Notes under the pieces: generated by a model
What the model saw: only the letters and a program-made list of their open reading frames with translations
What the model was told of the DNA's origin: nothing
Database searches by the model: none
Source: JAVJUV01 sp040220415
GTDB lineage: Bacteria; Pseudomonadota; Alphaproteobacteria; Rhodobacterales; Rhodobacteraceae
DNA length: 64,000 bases
NCBI GenBank assembly: GCA_040220415.1
Contig: JAVJUV010000140.1
Coordinates: forward strand, 1 to 64,000
Direction of reading: 5' to 3'
Position numbers and translations under genes: made by a program
Part shown: in pieces, positions 1-9,469 of the stretch
Layout: each line of letters begins with the position of its first letter
How positions within the stretch are numbered: the stretch's first letter is position 1

Positions 1-114
1 GCGCTCGGATTGATCGATGGCTGGTTCGAGGATTACAACGAGAACCATCCGCACTCAGGGTTGAAATGGCGCTCGCCCCGCGAGTTCATTGCAGCTCAAA
101 ACGCAACTGCCTGA
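1..114 (+). CDS. IS3-family transposase OrfB (rve integrase core), 3' fragment
   Basis: Only the C-terminal 37 codons are in the window. The peptide contains the segment YNENHPHSGLKWRSPREF, which is characteristic of the end of the rve/DDE integrase domain of IS3 OrfB proteins (YN..RPH..L....P..F). The protein would catalyse cut-and-paste/copy-out transposition of the element, usually as an OrfAB fusion made by frameshifting. The catalytic DDE residues lie upstream and are not visible, so activity cannot be judged. Confidence 0.85.
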   Translation, partial: ALGLIDGWFEDYNENHPHSGLKWRSPREFIAAQNATA

Positions 115-141
115 GTGTCCGGTGAAATGGGGGCAAGATCA
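1..141 (+). mobile_element. Right end of an IS3-family insertion sequence
   Basis: The window opens inside an insertion sequence. The reading frame from base 1 to 114 encodes the last 37 residues of an IS3-type OrfB transposase. Immediately behind its stop codon, bases 116-141 read, from the outside in, TGATCTTGCCCCC followed by a C-rich stretch. This is the usual look of an IS3-group terminal inverted repeat, with TGA at the tip. The left end lies outside the window, so the partner repeat and any target duplication cannot be checked here. The element interrupts a DUF262 gene on the other strand. Confidence 0.8.
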
Positions 142-278
142 ATGTCCGCAAAGAAAGATTTCGCCGAATTAGACCACACAGCGCGTCTTTGGAAGTCGGG
201 CGAAAGGTCAAGTTTCCCAGAATCCTGCCACTCGACAAAGTCCGATATCGCGTATGCGCGTACATCGAAAGCCTTCAT
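141..278 (-). pseudogene. DUF262 (GmrSD/ParB-like) protein, N-terminal remnant cut by IS3
   Basis: Forty-six codons begin at an ATG preceded by a strong ribosome site (GGAAGGAGTAAGA). The peptide carries a tryptophan-containing lead-in and then DLSPDFQRRAVWS, the hallmark opening of DUF262 domains (L.PdFQR..vW). These domains occur in GmrSD-type restriction systems and other defence or nucleic-acid proteins. The frame runs directly into the tip of the IS3 inverted repeat at base 141, so the rest of the gene is either displaced to the far side of the element or lost. Which DUF262 subfamily it was cannot be told from the N-terminus. Confidence 0.7.
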
Positions 279-409
279 TCTTACTCCTTCCAGCATTGTG
301 GTTACCATTCTTATCGGAGGAAAGTTTGCAATCAAACATCTGAATCATCGAACTTAGTCCTGTGACCATGCATTGCATACCGCACCAACCCCGTTGCGCC
401 CCGCACAAC

Positions 410-577
410 ATCTCGTGCCACCCCCCACCGAACGCCGCATCAACCCGGCCAGCCACCGCCAAAAACACCGACAAAATACCGACGTTATACCGACGCGATA
501 CCGACACTGGATTTTCCTTTTTAATCCGCGTCTTAACCCCTGATTCGCCCCCTCGCCGATTTCGCTTCAATCCCCCC
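410..577. repeat. Dispersed ~170-bp intergenic repeat, copy 1 (left boundary of catabolic module)
   Basis: This stretch aligns by eye with 10576-10745 in the same orientation, at about 90% identity (roughly 15 differences and one short indel). Weaker similarity extends left to about 394. It contains a four-unit 11-bp-period array (465-505), a TTAA-N8-TTAA element and a conserved GCCGATTTCGCTTCA tail. It fills most of the 315-bp space between the DUF262 remnant (start 278) and the amidase stop (594). No convincing gene was found in that space. A short frame reading through both copies on the minus strand encodes the same peptide only because the DNA itself is repeated. Confidence 0.85.
465..505 (-). 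repeat. 11-bp-period array, four GTCGGTAT-type units (array 1)
   Basis: On the plus strand the units ACACCGAC, ATACCGAC, ATACCGAC and ATACCGAC start at 465, 476, 487 and 498, a spacing of exactly 11 bp. Read on the minus strand this is GTCGGTAT separated by the triplets CGC, AAC and TTT. One unit per helical turn would place all four on one DNA face, as expected for cooperative protein binding. The function is unknown. Confidence 0.8.
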
Positions 578-593
578 GCACAACGCGGCAGGG

Positions 594-1426
594 CTAGTAA
601 AGCTCCGGCCGCCTGTCGGAGCGGTACGTGGCAATGGCCCGCCACCTGTCGAGGTCCGCGTCCTGGAAGACGGCTTCATGGCTGGCAATCCCCACGGAGC
701 GCCCGAGCGACGCCACGACCATCCCCGAAGGCGCAACGATGCAGGAATGGCCGATCGAGTCGAACTGCGCCTCCGGCCCGACACAGCAGGACATCGCCAG
801 CCATACCCCGTTCTCGAGCGCCCGCGTCTTGGCCAGCGCGGTGACGGTCGGCGCGTCCCAGCCCCAACGCTGACGCTGGAAATCGTCGGTGATCCAATTG
901 GTGCTGTTGATCACCAGGTCGGCCCCCATATCGGCAAGCTTGCGCACGTATTCCGGAAAGATCAGGTCATAGCAGACCGTCATGCCGATGCGGCCGAGGG
1001 GCGTTTCCACGACCAGGGGCGCATCCCCGGCCGAGAACCACTCGCGCTCGGCGGAAAACAGGTGCGCCTTGCGATAGGTCGCGATGCGGTCGCCTTCCGA
1101 CGAGAACATGAGCTGAGCGTCGAAGAATTTCCCCTCCGCCCGGATCGGTGCCCCGACGACGAGATAGGCGCCGTTGCGCTTCGCGATCTCGCCCAGCCGG
1201 CGGGATGTCGGGCCATCCTCCGCCTCGGCCAGCTCGTCCAGACGGTCGCTGATGAAATAGCCCGTAGTCGCCATCTCCGGCAGGATGACCAGCTTGGCAC
1301 CCTCCTGCACGGCCAGCGCCACGAGCTTCTCGATGATCTCGAGGTTCGCCGCCACGTCTCCGGGCACGCAGTGCATCTGCGCCACGGAAACCTGCAGGGG
1401 GTCGGGGCCCGAGGCCGTTCTCTGGT

Positions 1427-1430
<4 letters not shown>
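594..1430 (-). CDS. Carbon-nitrogen hydrolase (nitrilase superfamily) amidase
   Basis: This is a cytosolic amidase of the nitrilase superfamily, 278 aa, the normal size for a single-domain member. The Glu-Lys-Cys triad is visible as E52 (ILPEM), K121 (YRKAHLF) and C153 (TVCYDLIFPE). The family hydrolyses the C-N bond of amides, N-carbamoyl compounds or omega-amides; the substrate here cannot be assigned. The start codon overlaps the stop of the upstream ABC ATPase gene by ATGA, making it the last gene of the leftward transport operon. It probably acts on the imported compound or a derivative of it. A second enzyme cleaving C-N bonds, the isochorismatase-like hydrolase, heads the same operon. 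Confidence 0.85.
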
Positions 1431-2943
<1,513 letters not shown>

Positions 2944-2947
<4 letters not shown>

Positions 2948-4005
2948 TGCTTCGGCAGGAAGTCCTCGGGAAGATCGCTGGACCACCAGTCATCCGGCGC
3001 ATCCTCGTCGACATGCGCGCCGATATCTTCCGGCGCGATATACTCGGATTCGACCGCCGTGCCGCGCGTCACCTCCTCGCCCTTCAGGATCGAGAGGCCG
3101 ATCTGCACGGCTTCCTGCCCGGCGCGGGTGGGAAAGGTCACGGCCCCGCCCTGCCCATGTTCGGCCACCCATTTCAGCCAGCCATTGTACTCGTCCCCCG
3201 GCGACATGGTGACCTCTTCCAGCCGCCCGGCCTCCTCGAACGCCTCGGCCACGCCGATCGACATCTGGCCGGCCGGGGAAAACACCCCGTCGATCTGCGG
3301 GAAGCGCTGGAGCAGGTTCTCGGTGATCTGCTTGGCCTTCGCCCGGTTCCAGTCGCCATACTCGGCGCTGAGCAGTTCCACGTCCGGATACTCCTCGAGC
3401 ACGGTTTCAAGCGCGTCGAGCTGATCGACCGCCGCCGTCGTGCCCGCGATCGGCAGCATGGCGATGATCTTGCCCTCGCCGCCCAGGTCTTCCACCAGGT
3501 TGCGGGCAACCATCTCGCCAAGGCGCCACTGGCTGATATAGGCGTTGGAGACGGTGCCAGCATTGTCGGTAAAACCGCCCCCCGCCTGCACCGTCGGAAT
3601 GCCGTCTTCCACCGTGCGCTCCAGGACGCTCGCAATCGCGGCGTCATCCACGGGCCAATAGATCAGAAGGTCGATATCCTGGCGCAGCAGATCCTCGATA
3701 TCCGAGATCTGCTTGGTCGGATTGAAGGCCGCGTCGGTGACGATGACCTCCTCGATCTCCTCATGCTTCGAGGCCTCCCAATGGATGTGCTGAAGCGCGA
3801 ACACGACCCACGAGTTCGACAGGTACCCGGCCGATACGCCGATCGTGTAGGGCCCCTCCTTGGCGAATTTCGACGTATCCACCGCCTCCTTCGCCGCGGC
3901 GGTCTGCCGTTCCTCGGTCTCCTTGTCCGCAAGGGCTGGCCCCGCAAGGCCAATCGCGGCAAAGGCCGCCGCCGTCGTCATGAGCAGTCTTTTTGTCAGT
4001 TTCAT
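2944..4005 (-). CDS. Periplasmic substrate-binding protein of CUT2-type ABC importer
   Basis: This is the periplasmic receptor of the importer, 353 aa. The ATG at 4005 is preferred over an upstream in-frame start because AGGAGAGGTGGACTGAAA precedes it and a clean signal peptide follows (KLTKRLL, hydrophobic core, ALA cleavage near residue 26). The mature protein resembles ribose/galactose-type binding proteins (Peripla_BP_4 fold). Features include the opening YTIGVSAGYLSNSW, a segment naming repeated release sites (ADVDLLIYWPVD-like), and a GTTAAVDQ hinge region. It lies between permease and ATPase genes. The ligand cannot be predicted from the sequence. Confidence 0.88.
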
Positions 4006-4033
4006 TTTCAGTCCACCTCTCCTTGTTGGGTCT

Positions 4034-4999
4034 TCATTGTGACCGGGCATTGATCTGCCCGTACATGGCCGATGCCGCGATGATGATCAGGCCCATGACC
4101 ACCATCTGAAGATGGTAGGCCAGGCCGCTGATGTTCACGATGTTGAAGGCGATGACCAGAACGAGCACCCCGGCAAGCGTTCCCACCACCCCGCCGCGCC
4201 CGCCTTCGAACGTGGTCCCGCCCAGCACGATCGCGGCGAGGATCTGGAACTCCAGCCCCTGGCCCGACATCGTGCTGGAAACGCCCGACCGGGCCAGCAG
4301 CGCAAGCCCGCCCAGCGCCCCGAACAATCCGGACAACGCATAGGCCATGATGATGACGCCCCGCACCGGCAGGCCGCCAAGGATCGCCGCGCGCCTGTTC
4401 GAGCCGGTGAGAAAGACATACTGGCCAAAAAGCGTCCGCTTCTGGATCAGCACCCCCACAAGCACCGCGGCAAGAAAGGCCAACGACAGGACCGGCACGA
4501 TGCCGTCGATGCGATAGTTGAAGAACTCGCGAAAGCCCGGCGAAACGATGCCCCGCGCCGTGCCGCCCGAGAATATCTGCGTGATCCCCAGGATCGCGAT
4601 ACCGGTGGCCAGCGTCAGGATGAAGGGCGAGACCCGCGAAAACGCAAGGACGATGCCGTTGAAGGCCCCGGCCGCCGCGCCGACAAGGCAGGTGACGGCA
4701 ATCGCCATCGGCATGTTGGCCGCCTCGCCATTCATCAGCACGGCGCTCACCACCGCGCAAAGCGAAATGATCGCGCCGATCGACAGGTCGACGCCGCCAA
4801 GGATCATCACGAATGTCACGCCGACCGCGGCAATACCCACCGGCGCGATCTGGCGGATCACGTTGAACAGGTACTTGGGCTGCAGGAACGCGTCCGAGAT
4901 CAGCACCGCCAGCAGGAAGACCGCGGCAAGAACCACGACGATCGCATGGGCCGAAAGGAAGCGCAGCACGCCGTCGCGGGTGGGCATTAGGGCAGTCAT
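4034..4999 (-). CDS. CUT2-type ABC importer permease (RbsC family), second permease
   Basis: This inner-membrane permease of 321 aa has about eight to ten hydrophobic segments. It carries the family signatures GGVDLSIG and ILGGTTFEGGRGG, the latter corresponding to the cytoplasmic EAA-like coupling region. Its start overlaps the stop of the preceding permease gene by ATGA, and the binding-protein gene follows after 28 nt. The two permeases would form a heterodimer contacting the double ATPase. They differ clearly in sequence and are not a recent duplication. The substrate is not known. Confidence 0.9.
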   Translation of the reverse strand: MTALMPTRDGVLRFLSAHAIVVVLAAVFLLAVLISDAFLQPKYLFNVIRQIAPVGIAAVGVTFVMILGGVDLSIGAIISLCAVVSAVLMNGEAANMPMAIAVTCLVGAAAGAFNGIVLAFSRVSPFILTLATGIAILGITQIFSGGTARGIVSPGFREFFNYRIDGIVPVLSLAFLAAVLVGVLIQKRTLFGQYVFLTGSNRRAAILGGLPVRGVIIMAYALSGLFGALGGLALLARSGVSSTMSGQGLEFQILAAIVLGGTTFEGGRGGVVGTLAGVLVLVIAFNIVNISGLAYHLQMVVMGLIIIAASAMYGQINARSQ

Positions 5000-5943
5000 C
5001 GCATCGCCTTCCGCGGTTGGTTGACAAGGATCGCGACCACGACGATGGCGCCCTTGGCGAACATCTGGACGAAGGCCGAGATGCCGAAGAGGTTGAGCAG
5101 GTTGGACACCAGCGTAAGAGCCAGAACACCGGCCAGCGTGTTCACGATGCTGCCCCGGCCCCCGCCCAGCGCGGCACCGCCCAGCACCACGGCGACGATG
5201 GAATCAAGCTCCAGCCCGGTCCCGGCCAGCGGATAGCCCGTGCCCAGCCGACCGGCCAGCACCAGCCCCCCGGCCGCCGCGAAGCCTCCCGCGATGGCAA
5301 AGGCGGCCACCTGGATGCGGCCGGCATTGATCCCGGCCTTGCGGGCGCTGTCGGGGTTGCCGCCCGCCGCCAGCAGGTGGAACCCGAAGCGCGTCCGCGA
5401 CAGGATCGCCTGCGTCACCAGCACCAGCACGACAAGAAGGATCGCGGAAAGCGGCAGGCCGAACACCTCTCCGTTGGCAAGCGCCTTCAGCGTGTCCGAC
5501 GCGCGCCCGACGCTGCGGTCGGTGAAGGTAAAGATCAGCCCCTGCAAAACCGACAGCATACCGAAGGTCAGGATCAGCGGATGCAGCTTCAGCCACCGCA
5601 CGAGAGAGCCGTTCACCACCCCGATCGCCATCCCGAGCATGACCATCGCCAGGGCGACAGGAAGCGTCAGGGCGGGATAGATCTCCAGCATCCAGCAGGA
5701 CAGGACCACGACCAGCCCCGCGATCATGCCGACGCTGAGATCGATCATGCCCAGAAGGATCACGAAGGTCTGCCCGATGGCGATCAGGCCCAGCACCGCG
5801 GATTGGCGCAGGATGTTGGCAAGGTTCTCGAACGTGCGGAAATCGGGCAGGAACAGCAGCGCAAAGCCGAACCCCGCCGCAAGGATCAGCCAGATGCCGG
5901 ATTGCCCGGCATCGAACCGGGGGCGAGCTGACCCTACAGCCAT
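4996..5943 (-). CDS. CUT2-type ABC importer permease (RbsC family), first permease
   Basis: This is the partner permease, 315 aa from the ATG at 5943. A longer open frame extends to 6345, but the extension reads through the isochorismatase gene and is not coding-like. From 5943 the start overlaps that gene's stop by 10 nt. Multiple hydrophobic helices are present, with RbsC-type motifs LGMIDLSVG near residue 80 and VVLGGAALGGGRGS near the C-terminus. It should assemble with the second permease and the double ATPase. Its position next to a hydrolase gene ties transport to breakdown of the same compound. Confidence 0.9.
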   Translation of the reverse strand: MAVGSARPRFDAGQSGIWLILAAGFGFALLFLPDFRTFENLANILRQSAVLGLIAIGQTFVILLGMIDLSVGMIAGLVVVLSCWMLEIYPALTLPVALAMVMLGMAIGVVNGSLVRWLKLHPLILTFGMLSVLQGLIFTFTDRSVGRASDTLKALANGEVFGLPLSAILLVVLVLVTQAILSRTRFGFHLLAAGGNPDSARKAGINAGRIQVAAFAIAGGFAAAGGLVLAGRLGTGYPLAGTGLELDSIVAVVLGGAALGGGRGSIVNTLAGVLALTLVSNLLNLFGISAFVQMFAKGAIVVVAILVNQPRKAMR

Positions 5944-6626
5944 GACGACACGTCCTCCGCCCCGGCCACCCAGCCGAACTTCATCGCGAAATTCTCCAGC
6001 GTCGCGGCATGAAGGCCGGGCGCGAAGGACGAGACGGCATCGGACACGATGGTTGTCCTGAACCCATGATGAAAGGCCTCGCGGGCGGTTTCCTCGACGC
6101 AGATCTGCGTCACGGTGCCGGTGATCACCAATGACGTGACCGACATATAGCGCAGCCTCGCCGAAAGGTCGGTACCGTGGAACGCGCCATAGCCGCGCTT
6201 GTCGATGACGATGTCCTCGTCCTGCGGTCGCAGCTCCTCGATCACGTCGGCACAGTCGAACGCGCCCTCGGCGTCCGGATAGCGTCGCATGTGTCCGGGC
6301 CAGCAGCATTTCGTGTCCGGCCGGCATTCCGGCGACCAGAGCCACATGAGCCCGGGCTCCGCGCCCGAGACGAAGCGCGTGAAGATAACCGGCCGCCCCT
6401 TGTCGCGGAACCGCCCGATCAGCCCGGCGATGACCGGGACCGTCGCGCGCGCGTCGGGCACCTCCAGCGGCGCGCCCTTCCGCACGAAATCATTCTGCAT
6501 GTCGACGACGACAAGGGCGGCATCCCGAACGCGCTCGGCCGTCGGCACCTCGTCTGCGCGTGCTGCAAGTTCACCGGAATGAAGCACTGGCTGTTCCCGC
6601 CCTGCTGAAGTTTCGACCGCGAGCAT
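5934..6626 (-). CDS. Isochorismatase-family cysteine hydrolase
   Basis: A cytosolic hydrolase of the cysteine amidohydrolase branch of the isochorismatase superfamily, 230 aa from the ATG at 6626. A TTG ten codons upstream (6656) is also possible. Counted from that longer form, the triad is D52 (VVVDMQNDF), K153 (VIDKRGYGAF) and C186 (TVTQICVEET), followed by AREAFHHG. These are the residues of nicotinamidase, N-carbamoylsarcosine amidase and ureidoacrylate hydrolase relatives, so hydrolysis of an amide or carbamoyl group is likely. It is the first gene of the leftward operon. A predicted TetR operator sits just upstream. Confidence 0.85.
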   Translation of the reverse strand: MLAVETSAGREQPVLHSGELAARADEVPTAERVRDAALVVVDMQNDFVRKGAPLEVPDARATVPVIAGLIGRFRDKGRPVIFTRFVSGAEPGLMWLWSPECRPDTKCCWPGHMRRYPDAEGAFDCADVIEELRPQDEDIVIDKRGYGAFHGTDLSARLRYMSVTSLVITGTVTQICVEETAREAFHHGFRTTIVSDAVSSFAPGLHAATLENFAMKFGWVAGAEDVSSWL

Positions 6627-6658
6627 GAGTGAGATGTATTGCCTTGTCAATTGCAACC

Positions 6659-6670
6659 AACTATTTAGTT
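6659..6670. promoter_or_regulatory. Predicted TetR operator, site 1 (AACTATTTAGTT)
   Basis: An interrupted palindrome AACTA-TT-TAGTT lies in the divergent space between the isochorismatase operon and the tetR gene. It matches the palindrome at 7530-7541 (AACCA-AC-TGGTT) under the consensus AACYANNTRGTT, and both are followed by ACA. The position would allow control of both divergent promoters. This is inferred from the two-site match only. Confidence 0.5.
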
Positions 6671-6787
6671 ACAAGATTGATAGAACCGGCCCCCGCCGCA
6701 GAAAATTCGGTCAGCCGTTTCCGGCGCGGAGGCACAAAGCGGCGCCTGCGGGTTTGTGAATGCCGGTCGAGCAGCTATAGGTAGACC

Positions 6788-7444
6788 ATGTCACTGTCGG
6801 ACAACATATTGCCCAAGGCCCAGGGCCGGCATCGCCGCGACCCGGAAGCCACCCGCGCCTCGATCCTCGCCTCGGCACAGATCGAGTTCGCCGAACATGG
6901 CCTTAAGGGCGGGCGGATCGACCGGATCGCCGACCGGGCCAAGGCCAACAAGCAGCTCGTCTATTATTATTTCGGCGGCAAGGAAGACCTCTACCGCGCC
7001 GCGCTCGAGGCGACCTATGCCGAGATCCGCGCGCGCGAGACCGAGCTCGACCTCAGTGCCCTGTCCCCTGTGGATGCGATGAAGCGCCTCATCGAATTCT
7101 CGCTCGACTACCTCAATTCCCATCGCGAATTCATCCGCCTCCTCGCGGACGAGAACGCGCAGGGCGCCCGGCACCTGCATGATTCGGAACTGGCCCAGCG
7201 CACCAACTCACCGCTCCTGCGCCTCGTCTCCGAAACCCTCGAACGCGGCGTCGAGGACGGCGTGTTCCGCAAGGGCATCGACCCGCTCAACCTCTACATC
7301 TCCATCGCGGGCATGACCTATTTCTACTTTGCCAACGGCGCCACGCTCTCCGCCATATTCGGCAGGGATCTCGACCGCACGGATTCCATCGTCGCCTATC
7401 GCGATCACATCGTCTCGATGACGATCAACGGCCTCAGGGTCTGA
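6788..7444 (+). CDS. TetR-family transcriptional regulator (RutR-like architecture)
   Basis: A 218-aa one-component regulator. Residues about 18-66 form the TetR helix-turn-helix, with ILASAQIEFAEHG, RIDRIADRAKANKQLVYYYFGGKEDLY in overlapping segments. The C-terminal ligand domain ends with a DPLNLYISIAGMTYFYFAN-type stretch, reminiscent of the RutR/YcdC group. It sits between the leftward transport operon and the rightward enzyme operon, and matching palindromes lie on both sides of it. It is therefore the likely local repressor, released by the imported compound or a breakdown product. AGGTAGACC precedes the ATG. The effector is unknown. Confidence 0.85.
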   Translation: MSLSDNILPKAQGRHRRDPEATRASILASAQIEFAEHGLKGGRIDRIADRAKANKQLVYYYFGGKEDLYRAALEATYAEIRARETELDLSALSPVDAMKRLIEFSLDYLNSHREFIRLLADENAQGARHLHDSELAQRTNSPLLRLVSETLERGVEDGVFRKGIDPLNLYISIAGMTYFYFANGATLSAIFGRDLDRTDSIVAYRDHIVSMTINGLRV

Positions 7445-7497
7445 CGCGCCAAACACGCCCGACTGGCCCGCCTCTCCCGCTCACCGGACGTTTTGTC

Positions 7498-7526
7498 TTG
7501 CCATGGCTCGGCGGCTTTACTACAGT
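7498..7526 (+). promoter_or_regulatory. Predicted sigma70 promoter for the epimerase operon
   Basis: TTGCCA (7498-7503), a 17-bp spacer and TACAGT (7521-7526) form a reasonable housekeeping promoter (5/6 and 4/6 matches). The inferred start of transcription falls inside the palindrome at 7530-7541, the expected geometry for repression. It lies in the 146-bp gap between tetR and the epimerase-like gene. Confidence 0.45.
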
Positions 7527-7529
7527 TTC

Positions 7530-7541
7530 AACCAACTGGTT
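7530..7541. promoter_or_regulatory. Predicted TetR operator, site 2 (AACCAACTGGTT)
   Basis: This 12-bp palindrome, AACCA-AC-TGGTT, lies directly behind the predicted -10 box of the epimerase operon. It shares the pattern AACYANNTRGTT and a trailing ACA with site 1 at 6659-6670. A repressor bound here would block the start point of transcription. Confidence 0.5.
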
Positions 7542-7590
7542 ACATACAACACACGCGTCGACCCCTCGACGCCACCGACGGGAGTGGTAA

Positions 7591-8652
7591 ATGCCGAGAT
7601 CAGACATGCAGACCGCACATGGCCGGCCATCGCTGCCCGACCGGTTCGAAACCCCCGACGCGCTGGACGAATTCCTCTCCCTGCCCGGCGAGGATCTCGT
7701 CCGGGACATGGAAGACGTGGAGGGCGACATCATCATCCTCGGCGCCTCCGGCAAGATGGGCCCCACGCTGGCCCGCCTCGCCCGCAACGCGGCCCCGGGC
7801 AAGCGCGTGGTGGCGGTGGCACGGTTCTCGGAACCCGAAAGCCGCCAGCGGATGGAAGACTGGGGCATCGAGACCATCCAGGCCGATCTCCTCGACGAAC
7901 GCCAGGTCAACGATCTTCCGAAACTCGAAAACGTCCTCTTCATGGCCGGGATGAAATTCGGGGCAAGCGGCAACCAGCCTTTGACATGGGCCATGAACAC
8001 GTACTGCCCGGCCCTCGTGGCGAACGCCTTCCGCGACTCGCGGATCGTCGCCTTCTCCACCGGGAACGTCTATCCCCTGATCGACGTGGCCCGCCAGGGC
8101 GCGACCGAGGACACACCGCCGGGCCCGCGCGGCGAATACGCCCAATCCTGCCTCGGGCGGGAACGGATCTTCGAGCATTTCTCCCGCCGCCACGGCACGC
8201 CCGGCCGGCTCTACCGGCTGAACTACGCGATCGACCTGCGCTACGGCGTCCTGCATGACCTCGCGACGCGGCTCAAGGACGGGCAGACGATCGACCTTGC
8301 GCCGATGGCCCATGTCAACGTCATCTGGCAGGGCGATGCCAACGCCCAGGCGCTGCGCCTGCTCAAGCATTGCACCGCGCCCACTAGCCCGATCAATGTC
8401 AGCGGGCCGGAAACCCTGTCGGTGCGCTGGCTGGTCGAAGAGCTGTGCGCGCGCATGGGCATCGCCCCGCGGCTCACCGGCGAAGAGCCCCCCAGCGCCT
8501 GGCTGTCCAACAGCGCCCAGGCGGCAAAGCTCTTCGGCTATCCCGCCGTCCCGGTCAGCGTGATGCTGGACTGGGTGGCGGAATGGGTGGTGCGCGACAT
8601 GCCGAGCCTCAACAAGCCCACCAAGTACGAGGTACGCGATGGCGGATTTTGA
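7591..8652 (+). CDS. NAD(P)-dependent epimerase/dehydratase-like extended SDR, atypical active site
   Basis: A 353-aa Rossmann-fold protein of the extended SDR/epimerase type. After a 46-residue lead come the beta strand and the glycine motif GASGKMG (51-57), an AFSTGNVY strand with S156, and YAQSC at 183-187. In normal family members this last motif is YxxxK. Here the lysine position is cysteine, so the catalytic dyad is incomplete and the reaction may differ from a standard epimerase. GGGAGTGGTAA precedes the ATG. It is the first gene of the rightward operon, and the GNAT gene overlaps its end by 14 nt. The substrate is unknown. Confidence 0.82.
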   Translation: MPRSDMQTAHGRPSLPDRFETPDALDEFLSLPGEDLVRDMEDVEGDIIILGASGKMGPTLARLARNAAPGKRVVAVARFSEPESRQRMEDWGIETIQADLLDERQVNDLPKLENVLFMAGMKFGASGNQPLTWAMNTYCPALVANAFRDSRIVAFSTGNVYPLIDVARQGATEDTPPGPRGEYAQSCLGRERIFEHFSRRHGTPGRLYRLNYAIDLRYGVLHDLATRLKDGQTIDLAPMAHVNVIWQGDANAQALRLLKHCTAPTSPINVSGPETLSVRWLVEELCARMGIAPRLTGEEPPSAWLSNSAQAAKLFGYPAVPVSVMLDWVAEWVVRDMPSLNKPTKYEVRDGGF

Positions 8653-9469
8653 CGGGCTGCAGCAGGTCACGCTGGCCCCCGGCGACGAGGACGAGGCGAT
8701 GGAGCTCTCGCGCGAGGTGGGCTGGAACCAGGTGCCGGGCGACTGGCGCCACTTCATCGAAAAGGGCCAGACACTCGGCCTGCGGGACCGGTCCGGCCGC
8801 CTTGTCGCGACAAGCGCCGCCCTGCCCTATGACGGCCCGTTCGGGTTCATCAGCATGGTGATCGTCTCGGACACCATGCGGCGGCGCGGGCTGGCGACGG
8901 CACTCGTGGGCAAGTGTACCGGGTATCTGCGCCAGCTTGGCCTTGTCCCGGTTCTCGACGCCACGGAACAGGGGCAGCCCGTCTATGAAAAACAGGGGTT
9001 TCTTCCGCAGTTCCGGTATGACCGATGGCAGATTGCCGGGCACGGGCCGGCCCCCGCCGACGCGGCCGTCTCCTCGGCCGGACCAAGGGATATCGCCCGC
9101 CTCGATGCCGCTGCGTTCGGCGCCCAACGGCCCGCACTGCTAAAGGCATTCCTGTCGAGGCCGGACACCGTGGTGATCACCGAAGGGACAAGCGGCTTCG
9201 CCCTCCTGCGCCGCGGAAGCCGCGCGTGGCAGGCCGGCCCTGTCGTCTCCGACTCGGAAGATGCCGCACTGCGCCTGCTGGAGCGTCTGCCGATCGGCGC
9301 CGTGCCGCTCTTCATCGACGTTCCGCAAACCTGGCGGAAGATCGGCGCATGGCTGAAGGCACGGGGGTTCGCCGTGCAACGCAGCTTCGCGCGCATGGGC
9401 TACCATCGGCAAGAGCCGTTCGGCACACCGGACAGGCTTTTCGCGACAGCAGGACCGGAGTTCGGATGA
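8639..9469 (+). CDS. GNAT-family N-acetyltransferase
   Basis: A 276-aa protein. Its first half is a GNAT domain with the acetyl-CoA pyrophosphate-binding loop RRRGLA at 81-86, preceded by the beta strand ISMVIVSDTMR. The second half resembles a divergent GNAT-like domain, as in two-domain acetyltransferases. The start overlaps the epimerase-like gene by 14 nt, and its stop overlaps the next ATG by ATGA, indicating translational coupling. It probably acetylates, or senses, an intermediate of the module's pathway. The acceptor substrate cannot be deduced. Confidence 0.8.
   Translation: MADFDGLQQVTLAPGDEDEAMELSREVGWNQVPGDWRHFIEKGQTLGLRDRSGRLVATSAALPYDGPFGFISMVIVSDTMRRRGLATALVGKCTGYLRQLGLVPVLDATEQGQPVYEKQGFLPQFRYDRWQIAGHGPAPADAAVSSAGPRDIARLDAAAFGAQRPALLKAFLSRPDTVVITEGTSGFALLRRGSRAWQAGPVVSDSEDAALRLLERLPIGAVPLFIDVPQTWRKIGAWLKARGFAVQRSFARMGYHRQEPFGTPDRLFATAGPEFG

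Noticed and set aside
465..505. The four-unit arrays as CRISPR repeats
   Set aside because: Units are 8 bp with 3-bp spacers and no cas genes are present, far from CRISPR dimensions.
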